Below, piece by piece: positions 28,043 through 41,593 of a DNA stretch of 64,000 nt. Both the position numbers and the translations under genes were made by a program. The notes beneath the pieces were generated by a model. That model saw only the letters and a list, made by a program, of their open reading frames with translations. It was not told the origin of the DNA and made no database searches. The stretch's first letter is position 1; each line of letters opens with the position of its first letter. The stretch is taken from NCBI RefSeq assembly GCF_000003815.2, contig NC_049982.1, positions 16,499,264-16,563,263 on the forward strand, in the 5' to 3' direction. Origin of the DNA: Branchiostoma floridae. Taxonomy: Eukaryota > Chordata > Leptocardii > Amphioxiformes > Branchiostomatidae.

Positions 28043-28091
28043 GGTGAGACCAAGGAGGTTAAAAATCTTTTTTTAACCTCCTTGGTGAGAC
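28043..28091. repeat. Near-perfect palindrome flanked by direct repeats
   Basis: Arms CCAAGGAGGTTAAAAA (28050-28065) and TTTTTAACCTCCTTGG (28070-28085) are perfect over 16 bp with a 4-nt loop. GGTGAGAC is repeated directly at 28043-28050 and 28084-28091, partly overlapping the arms. This looks like a minimal foldback element or the excision-scarred core of a MITE. Confidence 0.7.
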
Positions 28092-28374
28092 GTAATGAAG
28101 ATAACTGCTTGTTAACTAATGGCCCGGCACGGTTGCAATGAATAAGTCCTTTCTTCGAAAGTTTGAATTCCCGTTCCAAAAGGTGCAGTTTGCAACCTCT
28201 CCAATTGGCAAGCAGTGCCTGAAAGAGGCAATCAATACAGATAAGGAAGGAAGGTAGGATTATAGGCAACCGCCGGTTGGAATCATTTGCATGAAAACGT
28301 GACCGTTTAGGAAAGTCGTGTGAGGATTCAAATGCACAATGATAATATTTTGTGGCCGATTTTGTTGCCTTCCT

Positions 28375-29090
28375 TTATAACACTGTCACATTATAGACGA
28401 TCTTGGGATGTACTTCGCCATCGCTGTTAGGTCGGCCGATTTTATAATCGACACTATTTTTCGCCTGAAAACCGCCCCTGTCACATTGATCGAGTCTCGG
28501 GCGATCGTCTAAAAACACATTTATGATAATGAGCCTCCCATGACAAGGCGCCACTTCTTGCATGCGGACGAGGTTAGACAAAACGTTTCTCACAAAAAGG
28601 CAATAGTTCAATTAATTTTGATCTAGTTGTGGGAATCTTTTTAACCATTTAATGGACCGCATGGGCAGAACAGAAATGACCACAGGAAAGGAATTGTGTG
28701 ATAAACCCAGTCTGCGTACTACCACAGTAGCCACAATGTCAAAATTACTCGCTAGGTCAAAGAAAGTCTACATTTGCAAACAAACGGGAGCCGGGTGACA
28801 CTCGTCCAACCAAGGCGCGTACGTCATCTGATTTGCGACCGATGATAAATAAGTCGGTCTCTACTCACCCTACACCTCAAAGCTCTGCGAGCTCAAAGAT
28901 CACCGGCGACTAGTCGCTGATGTAAAGAACAAGTTTCGTTGCATAGCGAGAATCGATTAATTCTTAAGAATCCAAGACGATCACTGAAATCGCGCGTTGA
29001 TCGAGAAATTAGGTACTGGCGAAAATGTCATTTACAGTTCGCAGACTCGTCGTCTGATCAATTTTCGCCCGATGTGACAGAGACCGAAAG
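28375..29090. repeat. Likely MITE fragments sharing ends with the 8.76-kb hairpin
   Basis: Blocks such as CACATTGATCGAGTCTCGGG (about 28484), GCTCTGCGAGCTC (about 28881), and CGCAGACTCGTCGTCTGATC followed by AATTTTCGCCCGATGTGACA (about 29040-29082) recur in direct or inverted form. They match the arm of the hairpin at 8853-8890. No coding frame is associated. Exact element borders are not clear. Confidence 0.4.
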
Positions 29091-32000
29091 AAACATTATG
29101 GACCAGATGCAGTGTTAGCAGTATCGGCCAGTACTGGCAAAAGCTGGAAATGGCGACAGATAATAATGACAATTGTTATTCATCATGTTGTCGGTGGTTT
29201 CTCACTACAAGCTATAAGTTGAAACGTTTCGGATCATATTCCTATGCAAACGACATCCAGCCGCGAAGTATCGTGCGCTACGCAAACATTTCCATTGCCA
29301 TTACCGCTCTTTAGGGATACTATTTATGCACATGCCCAACGTTAACATTTTGTCAAACACGCTAATAGCTAAAGTACGTCTGGATACATACCGATAGGTT
29401 GAAGTTGTTATGTTGTGGGTTACAAGGTTAGTGGAAATATTGCTCTTTGGGATCCGTAAGGCTTTAATGGATGTTCATGGATGTTATTCTGGTCGAGACA
29501 GTCTGAGATGCTTCCCACTTTTCACCATTTCACATGACCAGGATGACAACCCCCCTGTGGAACAACCTTTCTGTTTATATTGTAGACAGTCCCTCACTTG
29601 ACACAAGAGCAGGCTGTAGGGAGTACGCTGCATGCCCCTCCCCCATTTGTGTGATGTCCCAGAAGGGAATTTGTAGACTATGAGACGAGAACTTTGCCGT
29701 GTCTTCTATTAAGTAAAGGCATGTTGGTGAAAGGTTAGGTCCGAATAATGGATTGTGTTCAACATTTAACGAATATCATGGAAACACTAAAGGGTCGTCA
29801 CAAAGTTCCTCCGAAATTGCTGTGAGATGCAAGACGAACGTTGGACATGTGTTCATTTGCTACCAGTGAAAATGTTGGAGTATTATGCCAATGTACCTGG
29901 ATGTCTCGTCACCTAGGTAGTTCTCAGATGAAGTGATGATGTCACCGTGAATGACACACAAGCGCAGACTATGGTCTCTTCAAGGTCTATAGCTGCCTGT
30001 AAGTTGACATGATGAAAACTGCGATGCTACAACGTAGATTATTCATGTGAGAACGTCCAATCTTTTCAAATTCTGTTTTGTCCTACAGTTGTCATCACTG
30101 TCATATCTGCATTGAATGAGAAACATTCCTTCGACCCCACAGAGGAATGAAATGTAATTACAGTATACATGTGCACATCTGATCAGGGAAGTCAGTGATG
30201 CATGTCTAGCTTAATTACTTTCCCTCCGCGTTGACGCTGAACCTGTATAAAGTCACTCAAAGCATCTCATTGATCAGCGCCTAAAAGCGCCAAGTTGGAC
30301 CAGACATTTGCAAAGTGGCTACTTGGTACAAATCGGAGCATTTTTTGCTTGAAATTGCGATTTTTTAAATAAATTGACTAATTGACGCAAATGGAAGCAA
30401 AATAGAGCAAACCGGTGAACAGCTCTTTATCACTGCATATCACTTTTTGATTAATGTTTGATTATCGTAAAATGTATGGCTTTTACTTCAGTGGCAACAC
30501 TGCGGTTCCAAAAAAGTTAAGAATGACATTCCGGTCACGACCATTTTGTCTGGCTGATCGGGGCCTGATACACATATGCGTCGCACGTCAGTGTGATCTC
30601 TAGCCACAGTCTAGGGGAAATGGAAAATTGGCACAAGTTAGCAAAGTTGGTGCAGCTTCCTGGCGCAGTTTATCGCAGTTAAATAAAACCGCTTAAAACC
30701 GTGTCTTATGAGAAGCTCAACGTTTCCGTGCTGTTACGCCTTAAAGGAAGACCATGGCTATAGACGACTTAGTCTGCAATATTTGGTTTGTAATCATCTT
30801 AGGATGACTTCATTTTGCCTTTTCGACGCGTTTAATCCCTTTCTCCGAGTCAATGAGATGTCACCTACGCCATATCGGCCACTGAGACAGACATTTCCAG
30901 ACGCTTGACTGGGCTCCAGTGAATCCATAGATTATTCTTTGTTCGCCGGATCATTCTCATTGAGTGAGCCAAACTTACACAAAAGTACGTGCGGATTAAC
31001 GAGCTTACCGGTGCTTTATGTGTAATCCTATAGAATTGTTCATCTTAGCAAAGAACGCCAGCAAATCTGGATCGTTGTTGATTCATAAAGATGTGTTCAG
31101 GTGCATTTGAAGTAGGGTACTGCTAAATCACGCATGTTGGGCGTTATATATTATGGCACAGCTGTGCAAAAGCACGTCGACTTCAATTATCAGTATATAT
31201 AGAATGTAACGTTCGTGAGAGTAAAACGTTAAGAATAACTTGAAAGAAGAAACCCTAAAAAAACACTTTAATGAAAGTCCCTCCTTAGAAATGAATTTCT
31301 ACCCACGCATCGTAATGTGGATATGATGCAGTTCAACATATTTTTTTTTAGATCGCGGAAAAAGGCAACTCCATAAAATCTGTGCACGGTGTTGTTTGAA
31401 TCCCTGTATTCACCCATTTGGTCTGTTTCATACATAAGTGATGGGTAGGTAAACGTCGCGCCACGCAGATAACAGAAATAGCAATATCCGGCTAGACAAC
31501 TGCGTCCAAGTTTTTCTGCTTGAGGCTCCCAGTATTACCGTAGTTTATCGTGTGGGAGATCTGCCATGATTCTGAAAGTTAAACTAAAGCAGTCGTCAGG
31601 CAGTCTGTCTTGTTCCATCAACATCTTATTAACGTGGTGGCGTCATTCCTGTACTGGGTGTGTGTGGCGTAAGAATAATCCACTTTGTAGCTGCCATTTT
31701 GATGGTTGAGAAATCTCCGATTCAAATCGTACGGCGATGGGTTTTGAACATGTTCAAAATTCATATCAGTCCCATTTACCTACGATTTATCAGCGATTAC
31801 CTGCAATTGACGTAGGTATGCTTTTATGACCCCATCGAACATACACCACGTCGTTTGTGACCACGGCTTGATGTGTTTAAACTATTGCGCCCGATTCTTC
31901 CCCTGAAATTTACGATGTACGGTGCCATTACCGCGTATGAAATCCCCATTGCGGTAAATGGTGCGATGTATATGACCGGGGCTTTAGATGCTTACTACTG

Positions 32001-33389
32001 TTGCACAGTCCATCTACAACTTTATGTATCTACGTCTTGTGAACTAACTAATAGGTGAGACAACTGATGAGTAACATTAAAAAAGAACTATCAATTGCAA
32101 GATGATTGTATGAGATCGGTGCGTCCTCGAGACCTGGGTGACGGACCATCGCTCTCACTACATGGACAACCCGCAAGCGGGTGTCGTCAAGATAGCCTGA
32201 GTTTGAACAATTTAGTAGGTACTATTACGTCACAACAATATCCATTACACTTGACATTGCCCAAATTTGATCAGTTGTACTCACAATGAAAATGACTTTC
32301 CATGGTACTTGCAGTATGGCTTTCCTTGCGCCATACTGCAATGATGTCTTACAGTTTTTAATAAACTTGTCTTTAAACAAGGAGTGCAAGTTATTGCAGG
32401 TTTGAATATTGTTTCTATCCCCTTCATTCTATATCACAAAGTCATTTTTCATCAAATACCTGCAGATATATCACGGGAACTAAATTCATGCCTATAGCCT
32501 TGAGATACATGCCTTATGGGATACTTTAAGGTATTGCTCAAGGTGACATTACACTAACTTTCCAAATGTCAAGGGTAAATTGCACATTCCTCGTCATTAT
32601 TTTCAGCGAATGCAGTAGACTAAATTGGACACCAGACAACAAATTGGACACAGAACTCTAGTTATAATCGTCTCGGATGTTAGCTTAGTGTCAACATTTA
32701 TATCTCTCACCTATACATTTCTCATAACAATGCCTCATCAACATGTACATGTACCTGGCACTGCGATAGTGTAGATATATCTTTGATAGTTTACATCGAA
32801 TATGAATTCATACAGTTAATACACCGTTTATATATTACACCACAGATATCTATGAATGCATATCTCCACTTATTATGTGCAACTCTTGAAGACTTTTCTA
32901 AGAAGCTAAATCAGTAAAACTTAAATAGAATGCTACTTTAACCGAGCGTGAAACGCTGAATTAAGCTATGAAGCCGACAGAAAAGCACTCTGATTCAATA
33001 ACAAGAAAAGTCGTCCCCCAGATGATTACATGGAACATAAAGGAATATTTCCAGGTAATCCTCCCGTTATCCTCCTAGACACAATCCGCCTGAGGACGGC
33101 AGAGATTGCCTGGCATTCCCGGGAGCGAAGGCCAATTTCCGGAAAGTTGCAAACGATATCGTCTGTAATCACAGATATTGATATTGGCCATTCAGATAGT
33201 GCGTTATGTATACTCGTGGTTAATGTTATCTCATGACAAGGCTGAGTGCAGACTCTCACTGTAATCTGGTATATCGAAGCTGACGCGAATCTTTGGGTAA
33301 GTTACAGTTGTCCGACCAAGAAGGATTATGGGAGGGGGTGACGAGATGATTCATGTGCGTAGGCACAGTTTTCCGGCTCGACAAAAGGC
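29091..33389. other. Intergenic, no gene supported
   Basis: I see no exon-like conserved protein segment, RNA gene or clear repeat, apart from weak inverted similarity around 31.7-32.0 kb (CCATTGCGGTAAATGGTGCG and neighbours). All open frames are short. Confidence 0.45.
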
Positions 33390-33537
33390 NNNNNNNNNNN
33401 NNNNNNNNNNNNNNNNNNNNNNNNNNNNNNNNNNNNNNNNNNNNNNNNNNNNNNNNNNNNNNNNNNNNNNNNNNNNNNNNNNNNNNNNNNNNNNNNNNNN
33501 NNNNNNNNNNNNNNNNNNNNNNNNNNNNNNNNNNNNN
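33390..33537. other. Assembly gap, 148 N
   Basis: Run of N; frames crossing it are artefacts. Confidence 0.98.
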
Positions 33538-33984
33538 CATTAAAGAATCATGGCACCGAAACTTTCGGCCTGAAGTTTCTACACAGCTCTATCTACTAGT
33601 ATATACTATCTCCTCCACACGATTCCTCCGGCCCTGTCCATCGTCTAACGTTTGATCTATTTATGGAAGTCAGAGCAGCATATGAAGGCTGCTATTAGGG
33701 AATATAACAAAGTCCATACATCAACTTGAAAGCGTCCCCATACTGCCAACAAACGTGCCATTTTCTACAGGAGGGGCGCATTAGATGATACATATTTACA
33801 CCATGCTGTAGTAGTGGCGAATTAGGCAGCTTTTCATATCCTGCTGAAGAGAGGTGGTTTTCACAGCCCTCTCTGCTGGAGTAGTCGTCCGATGCTGGCA
33901 ATAATTTACATCTATCGAGCTATCTATAAAATCGAACATGGACTGTCAACGAGCCAAATTTTTAAGAATGCAATTATGTACCTC

Positions 33985-34386
<402 letters not shown>

Positions 34387-35047
34387 TCCCTTAGGCCAAT
34401 GATAGATAATAGCCATAAAGACATGATTTACTGTCAGACACAGGGAGTGTACAGCATAGCTACATGTAAAGCAACGAAGTACATTTATCACATTTCAAAC
34501 AACATATCATTCGTCACTCGTGTTTACAGTAAAGCTCGTCAGCAAGATATCGTTAGCTTCACGTACATTTAGAAAAATTCCTGGATTCCAAGAAGCTGTC
34601 TTTGTGGCCTACCTGAGTATTAGGTTTGCTACTTTAGACGATGTTGTGGAGGAGTTATCACGACTTGGCAAACTTCCCGTTAACGAAAGAAATCAATGCC
34701 AAGGTGAACCCCATGTCCTTTTCAAGCTGATTATAATGGAGCCGAGGTGCCGGGGCGTCACACACCCCGGGAGCGGCGATAATAACATTTTCATCCATCA
34801 AAACTGCTAACAAGGTCACCCTTTGAATTCGGCCTTTGATGGAATAAATGGAAACTTCGAGGAGATCCAAGCCTCTTGTGGGGCGACGACCGACCAGATG
34901 AATTTAATGGGTCACTCAGACATTTTAAACATACACTACGTAGTTCAAGTGAAATGACTTTGGTCTAGACTGATTCACACTTCAATGATATATTCAGTTT
35001 TCTGTAACTTTACATGTGCATGGCGAAAACACCGGTCTGCTGAAACT
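34387..35047. other. Intergenic, nothing identified
   Basis: A 96-codon open frame at 34520-34810 shows no recognisable motif and no splice context. I do not call it a gene. Confidence 0.45.
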
Positions 35048-35082
35048 ACAGCTGCAGGCTTCGATGTATACAAAATTCTCTT
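35048..35082. repeat. Left 35-bp direct repeat
   Basis: The block beginning ACAGCTGCAGGCTTCGATGT is identical over 35 bp to 36396-36430. After it both sides continue T/G-AAC. The two copies bound a 1.3-kb region that contains repeat-family fragments and an assembly gap. Confidence 0.9.
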
Positions 35083-35096
35083 TAACTTAACAAATA

Positions 35097-35145
35097 ACTA
35101 GAGTTCGGGGACCTCATACCTCCATGAAATATTTATTGCTTTTTT
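35097..35145. repeat. Interspersed repeat, left-end fragment
   Basis: AACTAGAGTTCGGGGACCTC followed by ATACCTCCATGAAA matches the left terminus of the element at 11428. After about 45 bp the similarity stops, so this is a truncated or internally replaced copy. Its right part may be the fragment at 36193-36390. Confidence 0.7.
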
Positions 35146-35750
35146 GTGGATGGTATGTATGTTTATAGTTGGTTGTATTTGAGAATAAAAGTTATATATG
35201 TTATGGGAAAGAAGTGGTGTAATCATTTAAATATCGCAAACGGGAACAAAATATAGGTGCGAATACCACAGACAGTAACCACTCATTTTCCAAGACAGGC
35301 ATTATGTTCTACATACTGGGTAAAATCGCAACTGTATGCTTTGTCATAATACTAGTATGACATATGACAAATTCAATAATGAAATACAATACAGGATACA
35401 AACACATCATCAACACAACCAAAAGGACATGAAATATCCGTCAACCAATACCTACATGTAGGATACGGGGACAAGTTGATGCCCGATATATAATAATGCA
35501 AGTACTTACCAACACAACATCAGCATAAGCCACGCGGAGCACAAAATCTAACAGCGCAAACGAAGTATAACACACCAGGTCCCCAAAGGCACAAGTGGCT
35601 ATACAATACAAAGTTATTTATCATATTCAAATTGTCCAGCATCGGGAAACAGTTGCCCAGCATCGGGAAACAGTTGCTTTAAGGAGTTAAATGCTACATT
35701 ACCCTAACCAGTTGCTATACGCAACACCTGTTCAGATAAGGGATTACCTG

Positions 35751-35963
35751 NNNNNNNNNNNNNNNNNNNNNNNNNNNNNNNNNNNNNNNNNNNNNNNNNN
35801 NNNNNNNNNNNNNNNNNNNNNNNNNNNNNNNNNNNNNNNNNNNNNNNNNNNNNNNNNNNNNNNNNNNNNNNNNNNNNNNNNNNNNNNNNNNNNNNNNNNN
35901 NNNNNNNNNNNNNNNNNNNNNNNNNNNNNNNNNNNNNNNNNNNNNNNNNNNNNNNNNNNNNNN
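35751..35963. other. Assembly gap, 213 N
   Basis: Run of N within the region bounded by the 35-bp direct repeats. Confidence 0.98.
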
Positions 35964-36192
35964 CGGGTACGGGTCTAATGTGCCAACTGTTACAAATATT
36001 TCAAACAGTCCTAAGCAGACATAAATAAAACTACTGGGGGTTCGCCAAACAGCTGTCATAGAAATCCCCTCACTATCTGCTTGCAGCTAAGCCCATTCTT
36101 AACAAACACATAAAGCACGATGCTTGTTCCAATATATCTCAAATATAGGGGTGATTTCTGATATCATTACATCAATTATAACGACGGATACG

Positions 36193-36390
36193 GCTCCCAA
36201 AATCTCATCGATTCGAGCTTTCATCACACCCCACCAACACAACAAGTATGAAACCAATCCATCCAGCCGTTCTTGAGTAACTTGTACACAGACAGAGACA
36301 CATAACACACCCCACCAACACAACAAGTATGAAACCCAATCCACCCAGCCCGTTTTTGAGTAATCTTGTACACAGACAGAGACACCTAAC
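36193..36390. repeat. Interspersed repeat, internal fragment with 81-bp tandem duplication
   Basis: The block CCAAAATCTCATC followed by GAGCTTTCATCACACC matches 12340-12430 of the fullest copy. The part from CACACCCCACCAACACAACA to the CAGACAGAGACAC end is present twice in tandem (starts 36225 and 36306). Confidence 0.75.
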
Positions 36391-36395
36391 AGAAA

Positions 36396-36430
36396 ACAGC
36401 TGCAGGCTTCGATGTATACAAAATTCTCTT
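36396..36430. repeat. Right 35-bp direct repeat
   Basis: Identical to 35048-35082; see that entry. Confidence 0.9.
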
Positions 36431-39400
36431 GAACATAATGCTCTGAACAAAACTTAGGAGGGCTGATGTTAGCATACAATACATGCATGACATGTTACGG
36501 CAAAAAGCAGTTACTCAACCTCATTAGGGACAAACTGTCGTTAATGGAGTGAAAGAAAAAATACTTGACTCTGCAAGAGAGATTGCCATTAGCGGTGTAA
36601 TAGGCAATCAAAATCCTCTAATCGACAATTCAACCTTCGCTAGTGTGAAAGTAATGTCGGGATTCCACTCAACGGCCGGAAACACCTTTCCGTCGTGTAT
36701 TTTCTAAACAACTTGAAGAATGAGTCCTGCAGCTGTAGTGAGCTGTGGCCTTTGCAAGCGATGTTGAGTGATTGTGTGCAGTTTTCTCCCCGTCGAACTG
36801 TTTCCCTGCAGTCACAGACAGTGCTCATGGTAATGGCCGGGAAGACATCGCGGATACAGACCACACTTAAGTTCCGTCCCAATTAAGCATCTAAACGTGG
36901 ATAGGAAATTTGAGGGGATGTTCCAGAGATGGTATTGTCTAGACAGGAAGACGGAGGAGAGGTTGGGGAATGGGGTGCAAGGTGAGTATCTATAACAAGC
37001 TTTATTGACACGACAGCAGAAAGTACAGTGACGTTTTAACTGTTAGGGAGTTTAAAGAAACAAAGTGGGACGTTGACGTGCGGAAAACGTTGCCTTACTA
37101 CAATAGCACGTGCACGTCAGCCCAAACGCTGGGGTTAATCCTTGGGTTAATGAACTGTACGCCAAACGCTTGGTCATGAATTTAAACGAGTGACTCAAAA
37201 CCTGTTGATTATTCAGCTGATAACGTGAAGCCTTCCTGAGGGAATGGTCTGTGACGTTGGCACTAATTAAAGGTTAATTTCCCAACCCGCGGTGGTGTAT
37301 ATGATGTCATAACTCCTGCTCCTGGTCCCCCTCATACACCGAGAAACAGGTGGGTCATCAACCTTATTATCATATAGCCCATCCAAACTGAGTCATATAT
37401 GAGAGACAAGTACATGTATCTTGTTTTAACAAAAACGTCCTTTACTCAACAATATGTAATACATACGAATATTTTTCCATGTGGACCAATTGGTTCCATA
37501 TCAACTGTTGCATTTGGTACCCATTACGATAGAAGGCGTGAGGAGTGAGAAGGAGTGAGAAATGAGGCCACACAAACCAACGTCTTACACGTGATGATAG
37601 CTGAAACGTCGCAGTGACATCAGTGTTGTGAGCACGCATGTTGATCATCACCTCATCATGTTATTTCTGTTGTTGATCGCCATAGCAAAGAGTCTTCGTG
37701 GAAACCGACCGGTAAAACTTACTAAAAGTGACCGGTGAAAATATGAACTGTAAAGCAAAATCCCCACCTAGCAACTTATACTGGAACTTCAGAGCGATCA
37801 GGTCCATGCGCATTTCTGACGGGATCAAGACGAGCCGAGAATGATGTTGAAGTAAAACTTATCATTGATAGATGAGAGACAGACGATGGATAGTTGGCCT
37901 GGTGATGATTGATGGATATTCATGGCTTTGTCATTTTTGCTAGCAGTCATGATCATCACCGGTCGAATTACAGACACGAACTTCTTTTGGTGGATCTGCA
38001 TCGAAATAATAATCTGACGTCAACGATAACGAAATTTGATTACACAGCACATCCCCATGTGAGCAGGGAAAGTGAAATGTGATTGGATTTTTTTGATCGG
38101 AAGTGGCCATACCTCATACCCCTTGCGTTTACAGTGCCGACTCTTGTTGAGTTCACAGGTGGCCCATTCACTTTTTATAGTGGGACAATAAGAGACCTGT
38201 CAATCACACGCAAGACGCAGTCTCTTAATTACTACCTTTGCTTGGTTTATCAAACACTACTGTCAGGTTAGAAAACACGGCCATAGCGCCGATCTGTCGC
38301 CATAGCAACGTGGACGCCATGTTGGAAGTGATCTGCTAAGGAATCAAAAGCCGTGTATTGTAGCGTTCGATTTGTTTTCAAAACCCCGGGCTCAGTGTCG
38401 GGACCCCGAAACTCGATAAGACGTCTTTTGTGAAGACGTTAGCAGCGAAGGTGTGGTAAACATAACTCTTCATCCTGGAAGAAAGACGGCAACAACCGAA
38501 CGTGTTGGTACATCTTACAGTACATCTGCTTTTGGGAGGTTTACAGAAAAACAGCGGGCGTGCCATAAACAAGCCGGGTGGTACAGTGCAGAAGATATTA
38601 CTTGTACCAGGGCGGCATGGTTCGACTGGTGAACACCGTGTTTGGTGACTATTGTACACGCGTAGCAACACCACCTGACAGGTACGTAAGTTGGTGGAGA
38701 GACGCTGCCAGGTCTAAACTTTATAACATTAATTCTGTTTGACGTATATCACCTTTACCTACAGATGGCAACATCAGCTGGTTTTGGCTTGGAAAGTTTT
38801 CTTTGTGAATAAGATTGCTGTGTGCTGTGCGTTTTACTTAGCATAACATTTGCCTCAAGTAGTGTGTTGGCTTTGTTCCTATTTTTCCTTTTATTTATTT
38901 TTTGAAGAGCGCTGTAAAAACAGGAGTTTTGTTCTGGTAAGCACAGAGCGTCCTGTTTTAGGAAACAAAGTCGCTCCATTTGAAGCTTCCCTATCAGGGG
39001 CAAACCTGACTTTCACACTTCGTCAGACGGAATTACCTTCTTAACATTTCTTTCTTCAAAATGTAATTTAACATTGAAAACACTTTTTTGCAGTCAAAAT
39101 ATAACTGTATAGAACAAAGATGTGTTTAAAAAACGTGTTACTTGTGTGTGTGTTAGTGATAAACGTTTAAGATAAAATAATATGTCATGGAGTGAGACAG
39201 TCTTTTTTACTTAACCCTCTTTCCTTTGTATATTTGTTTGAACCTTTATTTATTCATGAGAAGCTCAAATCGGCCTGCCGATTTCATATATGCATTCAGG
39301 TCATGAGGGAGGTAAGGGTCAGATAACATATAACCGAGATAACGTTACAGATTACATTGAGCCTTAATATATCCGAATATGATCACTAATATCACTATTT

Positions 39401-41593
39401 AATCTTCACGATTCAAAACAAAATACGTCCACCGAACGTTGTTTTTTTAATCGCGAATTCAGGGTAACCATGCGCATGAAAAAAGCCACACACTTTCTGC
39501 TGTTGAAATTGTGCACTGTAGCTGTAAAAACAACCCCTGGCTCGGAACTGTTTGTGGTCGGTTCTCTCCTCTTTCGTCTCCACCCGTGACGGGATCGCTG
39601 CAAGGTGTAGGGCAGCCGTGTCACCGATGTGGAGGGGTCGCTAGTGACGGATCGGACAGGTTTCCTCAGCTCACTGACGGGTGATTACACGAGGCATCAC
39701 AGATGATGGTCCATGTGTTTATCAAAAGATTTGCCTAATTTGTCAGTGTTAAGCAGAATGGGCGCGTTGTCCTTGTTACAGGGGAACTTGATGCATAACA
39801 TAGCAGTTGTTACTTGTCTTGGCATAAAAGGGTGCATTTCTATTCTTTTAGTTAATGTTGTCGGGTCAATACTCCAAAATTGACGGCGTACAACTTTCAA
39901 CAAAAGAATTGCAACCCCAAAACGTGTGATTATGTGCCATTTTTGTATCTGAACCGTATAGACAAAAAAACTTCCTAGAAATCGAAACTTCACATTATTA
40001 TCTGGAGCACTTAAGTTGTATTTTGTTTTCAATAGAACCCCGATGGTGTGTTTGGCAGCCATATAGTTACATAGGTCTGCTTAACCGTCTACGCACAACC
40101 AACTCTGGCTAGATTTTGTATTCAGCACGACACTTGTGGTGACCAACCTCAGGTGAACTACAGGTGACTTATGGCCCTAAAGTGATAAGAAAGTTAACAA
40201 ATACAAAGGTCTGGCTTTTCCTTTACCGATTCAGCTTTTGTCAGGAAGACGGATTAGTTTATAAGGGTCCTAACTGGTCTCAATAAGTATATTTGCGCAC
40301 GGGGACGTGCTTTTTATTCAGAAGTGGCGTTATACCGCCGTATGTTTACCACCAGTAAATAGTGCCGTCGCTTCAACTCCGAACTGTTTACTGATAAGGC
40401 AGACAGAAGTGACACTTAAAGCATAGATGTGTTAGGCTGTCCAGGTTAGCTTCAATGTTGACTGTTATTTCTTTAACATTTAGTACGCTGCAGCTTACTT
40501 TTGTCATTGATATCACGTCTTTACACATGCAAATTTGTCACAACATGCTACTGCATGTCATGTGCTGCTTATATCTGTTTTTTTAATACCTAAAATCTTA
40601 AGAGGAAAATTAAGTAGTTTTTATGAATGTCAGAGGATATGACATCGATGATGTATCAGTCACCAGTTTTAACCACCTGTTTTCAACATAAACGCCAGAA
40701 CGTAAGTAGTTTTGCGTGGGAGTATTTTGCATTCTTGGCCATTCTTCTTCTTAACAAAAAGCTCGGGGACTGATCCTGACTGACACAAAAGCCGAGCGGC
40801 TTCGATACTCACGCTCCCTTACGTTTGCAGTGACCGTGAACCAAGCATACAGATTGTGTCCGCTGGGTCTCCTTTCACGCCTGTCCACACGGACCAGTTC
40901 TTTTCTATAGGCTCGTGTTTTCCCTGGCTGATATACAATGAGGACTAATTATATGTGTGTCTTACACCTGCCCTATAACACCTGGCCACAGTTCTCGGCT
41001 TCCCTCTTACCACGGACAAACCAAATCAACATTCTTAATGAATACTGAAGGTCTGACACACGCGTTGCTCTATAATGTCATCATCGTCAAAGGAGAAATT
41101 GAGATGGATATAAGTCAAGAACAGGGTATTTGTCTTAAGTATTTAAGGCCCACACACCACCACCACCATTGTGTGTTCACACTGTGTTGACTCAAAAGTC
41201 GTGGTAAATATTAACTCAGTGGTTTGTGTGTTGCTCTGGATACGTCACCGAGAAGACGTTTCAGTCTGTGCAGTTTTGTGGTAATTGTATAGGCGGCGTT
41301 TTTGAGTCTGTTCAGTTTTCAAGTTGCCGTTTAACACAAACGATGGATCTATTCCCTTCGCGTGAAAAGCTTATGTCAGAAATCTAAGTCAAAGAAGTTC
41401 AAGATAAATCGAGTTTCTTCTTGGCCAAGAGTTCACCGTTTGGATGTTGTTTTTTGGTACATGATATGGTGTCGGGTTGGGATGAAAATAACATCTAGGT
41501 GTTAGAATATTAGATTCTGGTTACTCCCCGAAGCAACTGTAAGACAGACGTTGTTTGTACGGCAGAAGTTCTAACGACCAGCCGTTTCCACAG
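36431..41593. other. Upstream region of the 41.6-kb gene; missing 5' exons expected here or further upstream
   Basis: The gene at 41594 starts mid-codon, so at least one earlier exon exists. An ATG at 36918 opens 21 codons to a good donor (GTGAGT at 36982). It leaves one base of the next codon, whereas the 41594 acceptor needs two, so it cannot join directly. A 121-codon minus-strand frame at 39697-40062 matches nothing I know. I call no exon here. Confidence 0.45.

Noticed and set aside
36918-36981. Candidate first exon for the 41.6-kb gene
   Set aside because: It has a good ATG and donor, but leaves one base of the split codon where the 41594 acceptor needs two.
39697-40062. 121-codon minus-strand frame
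   Set aside because: No motif or splice context, and the length is within chance.
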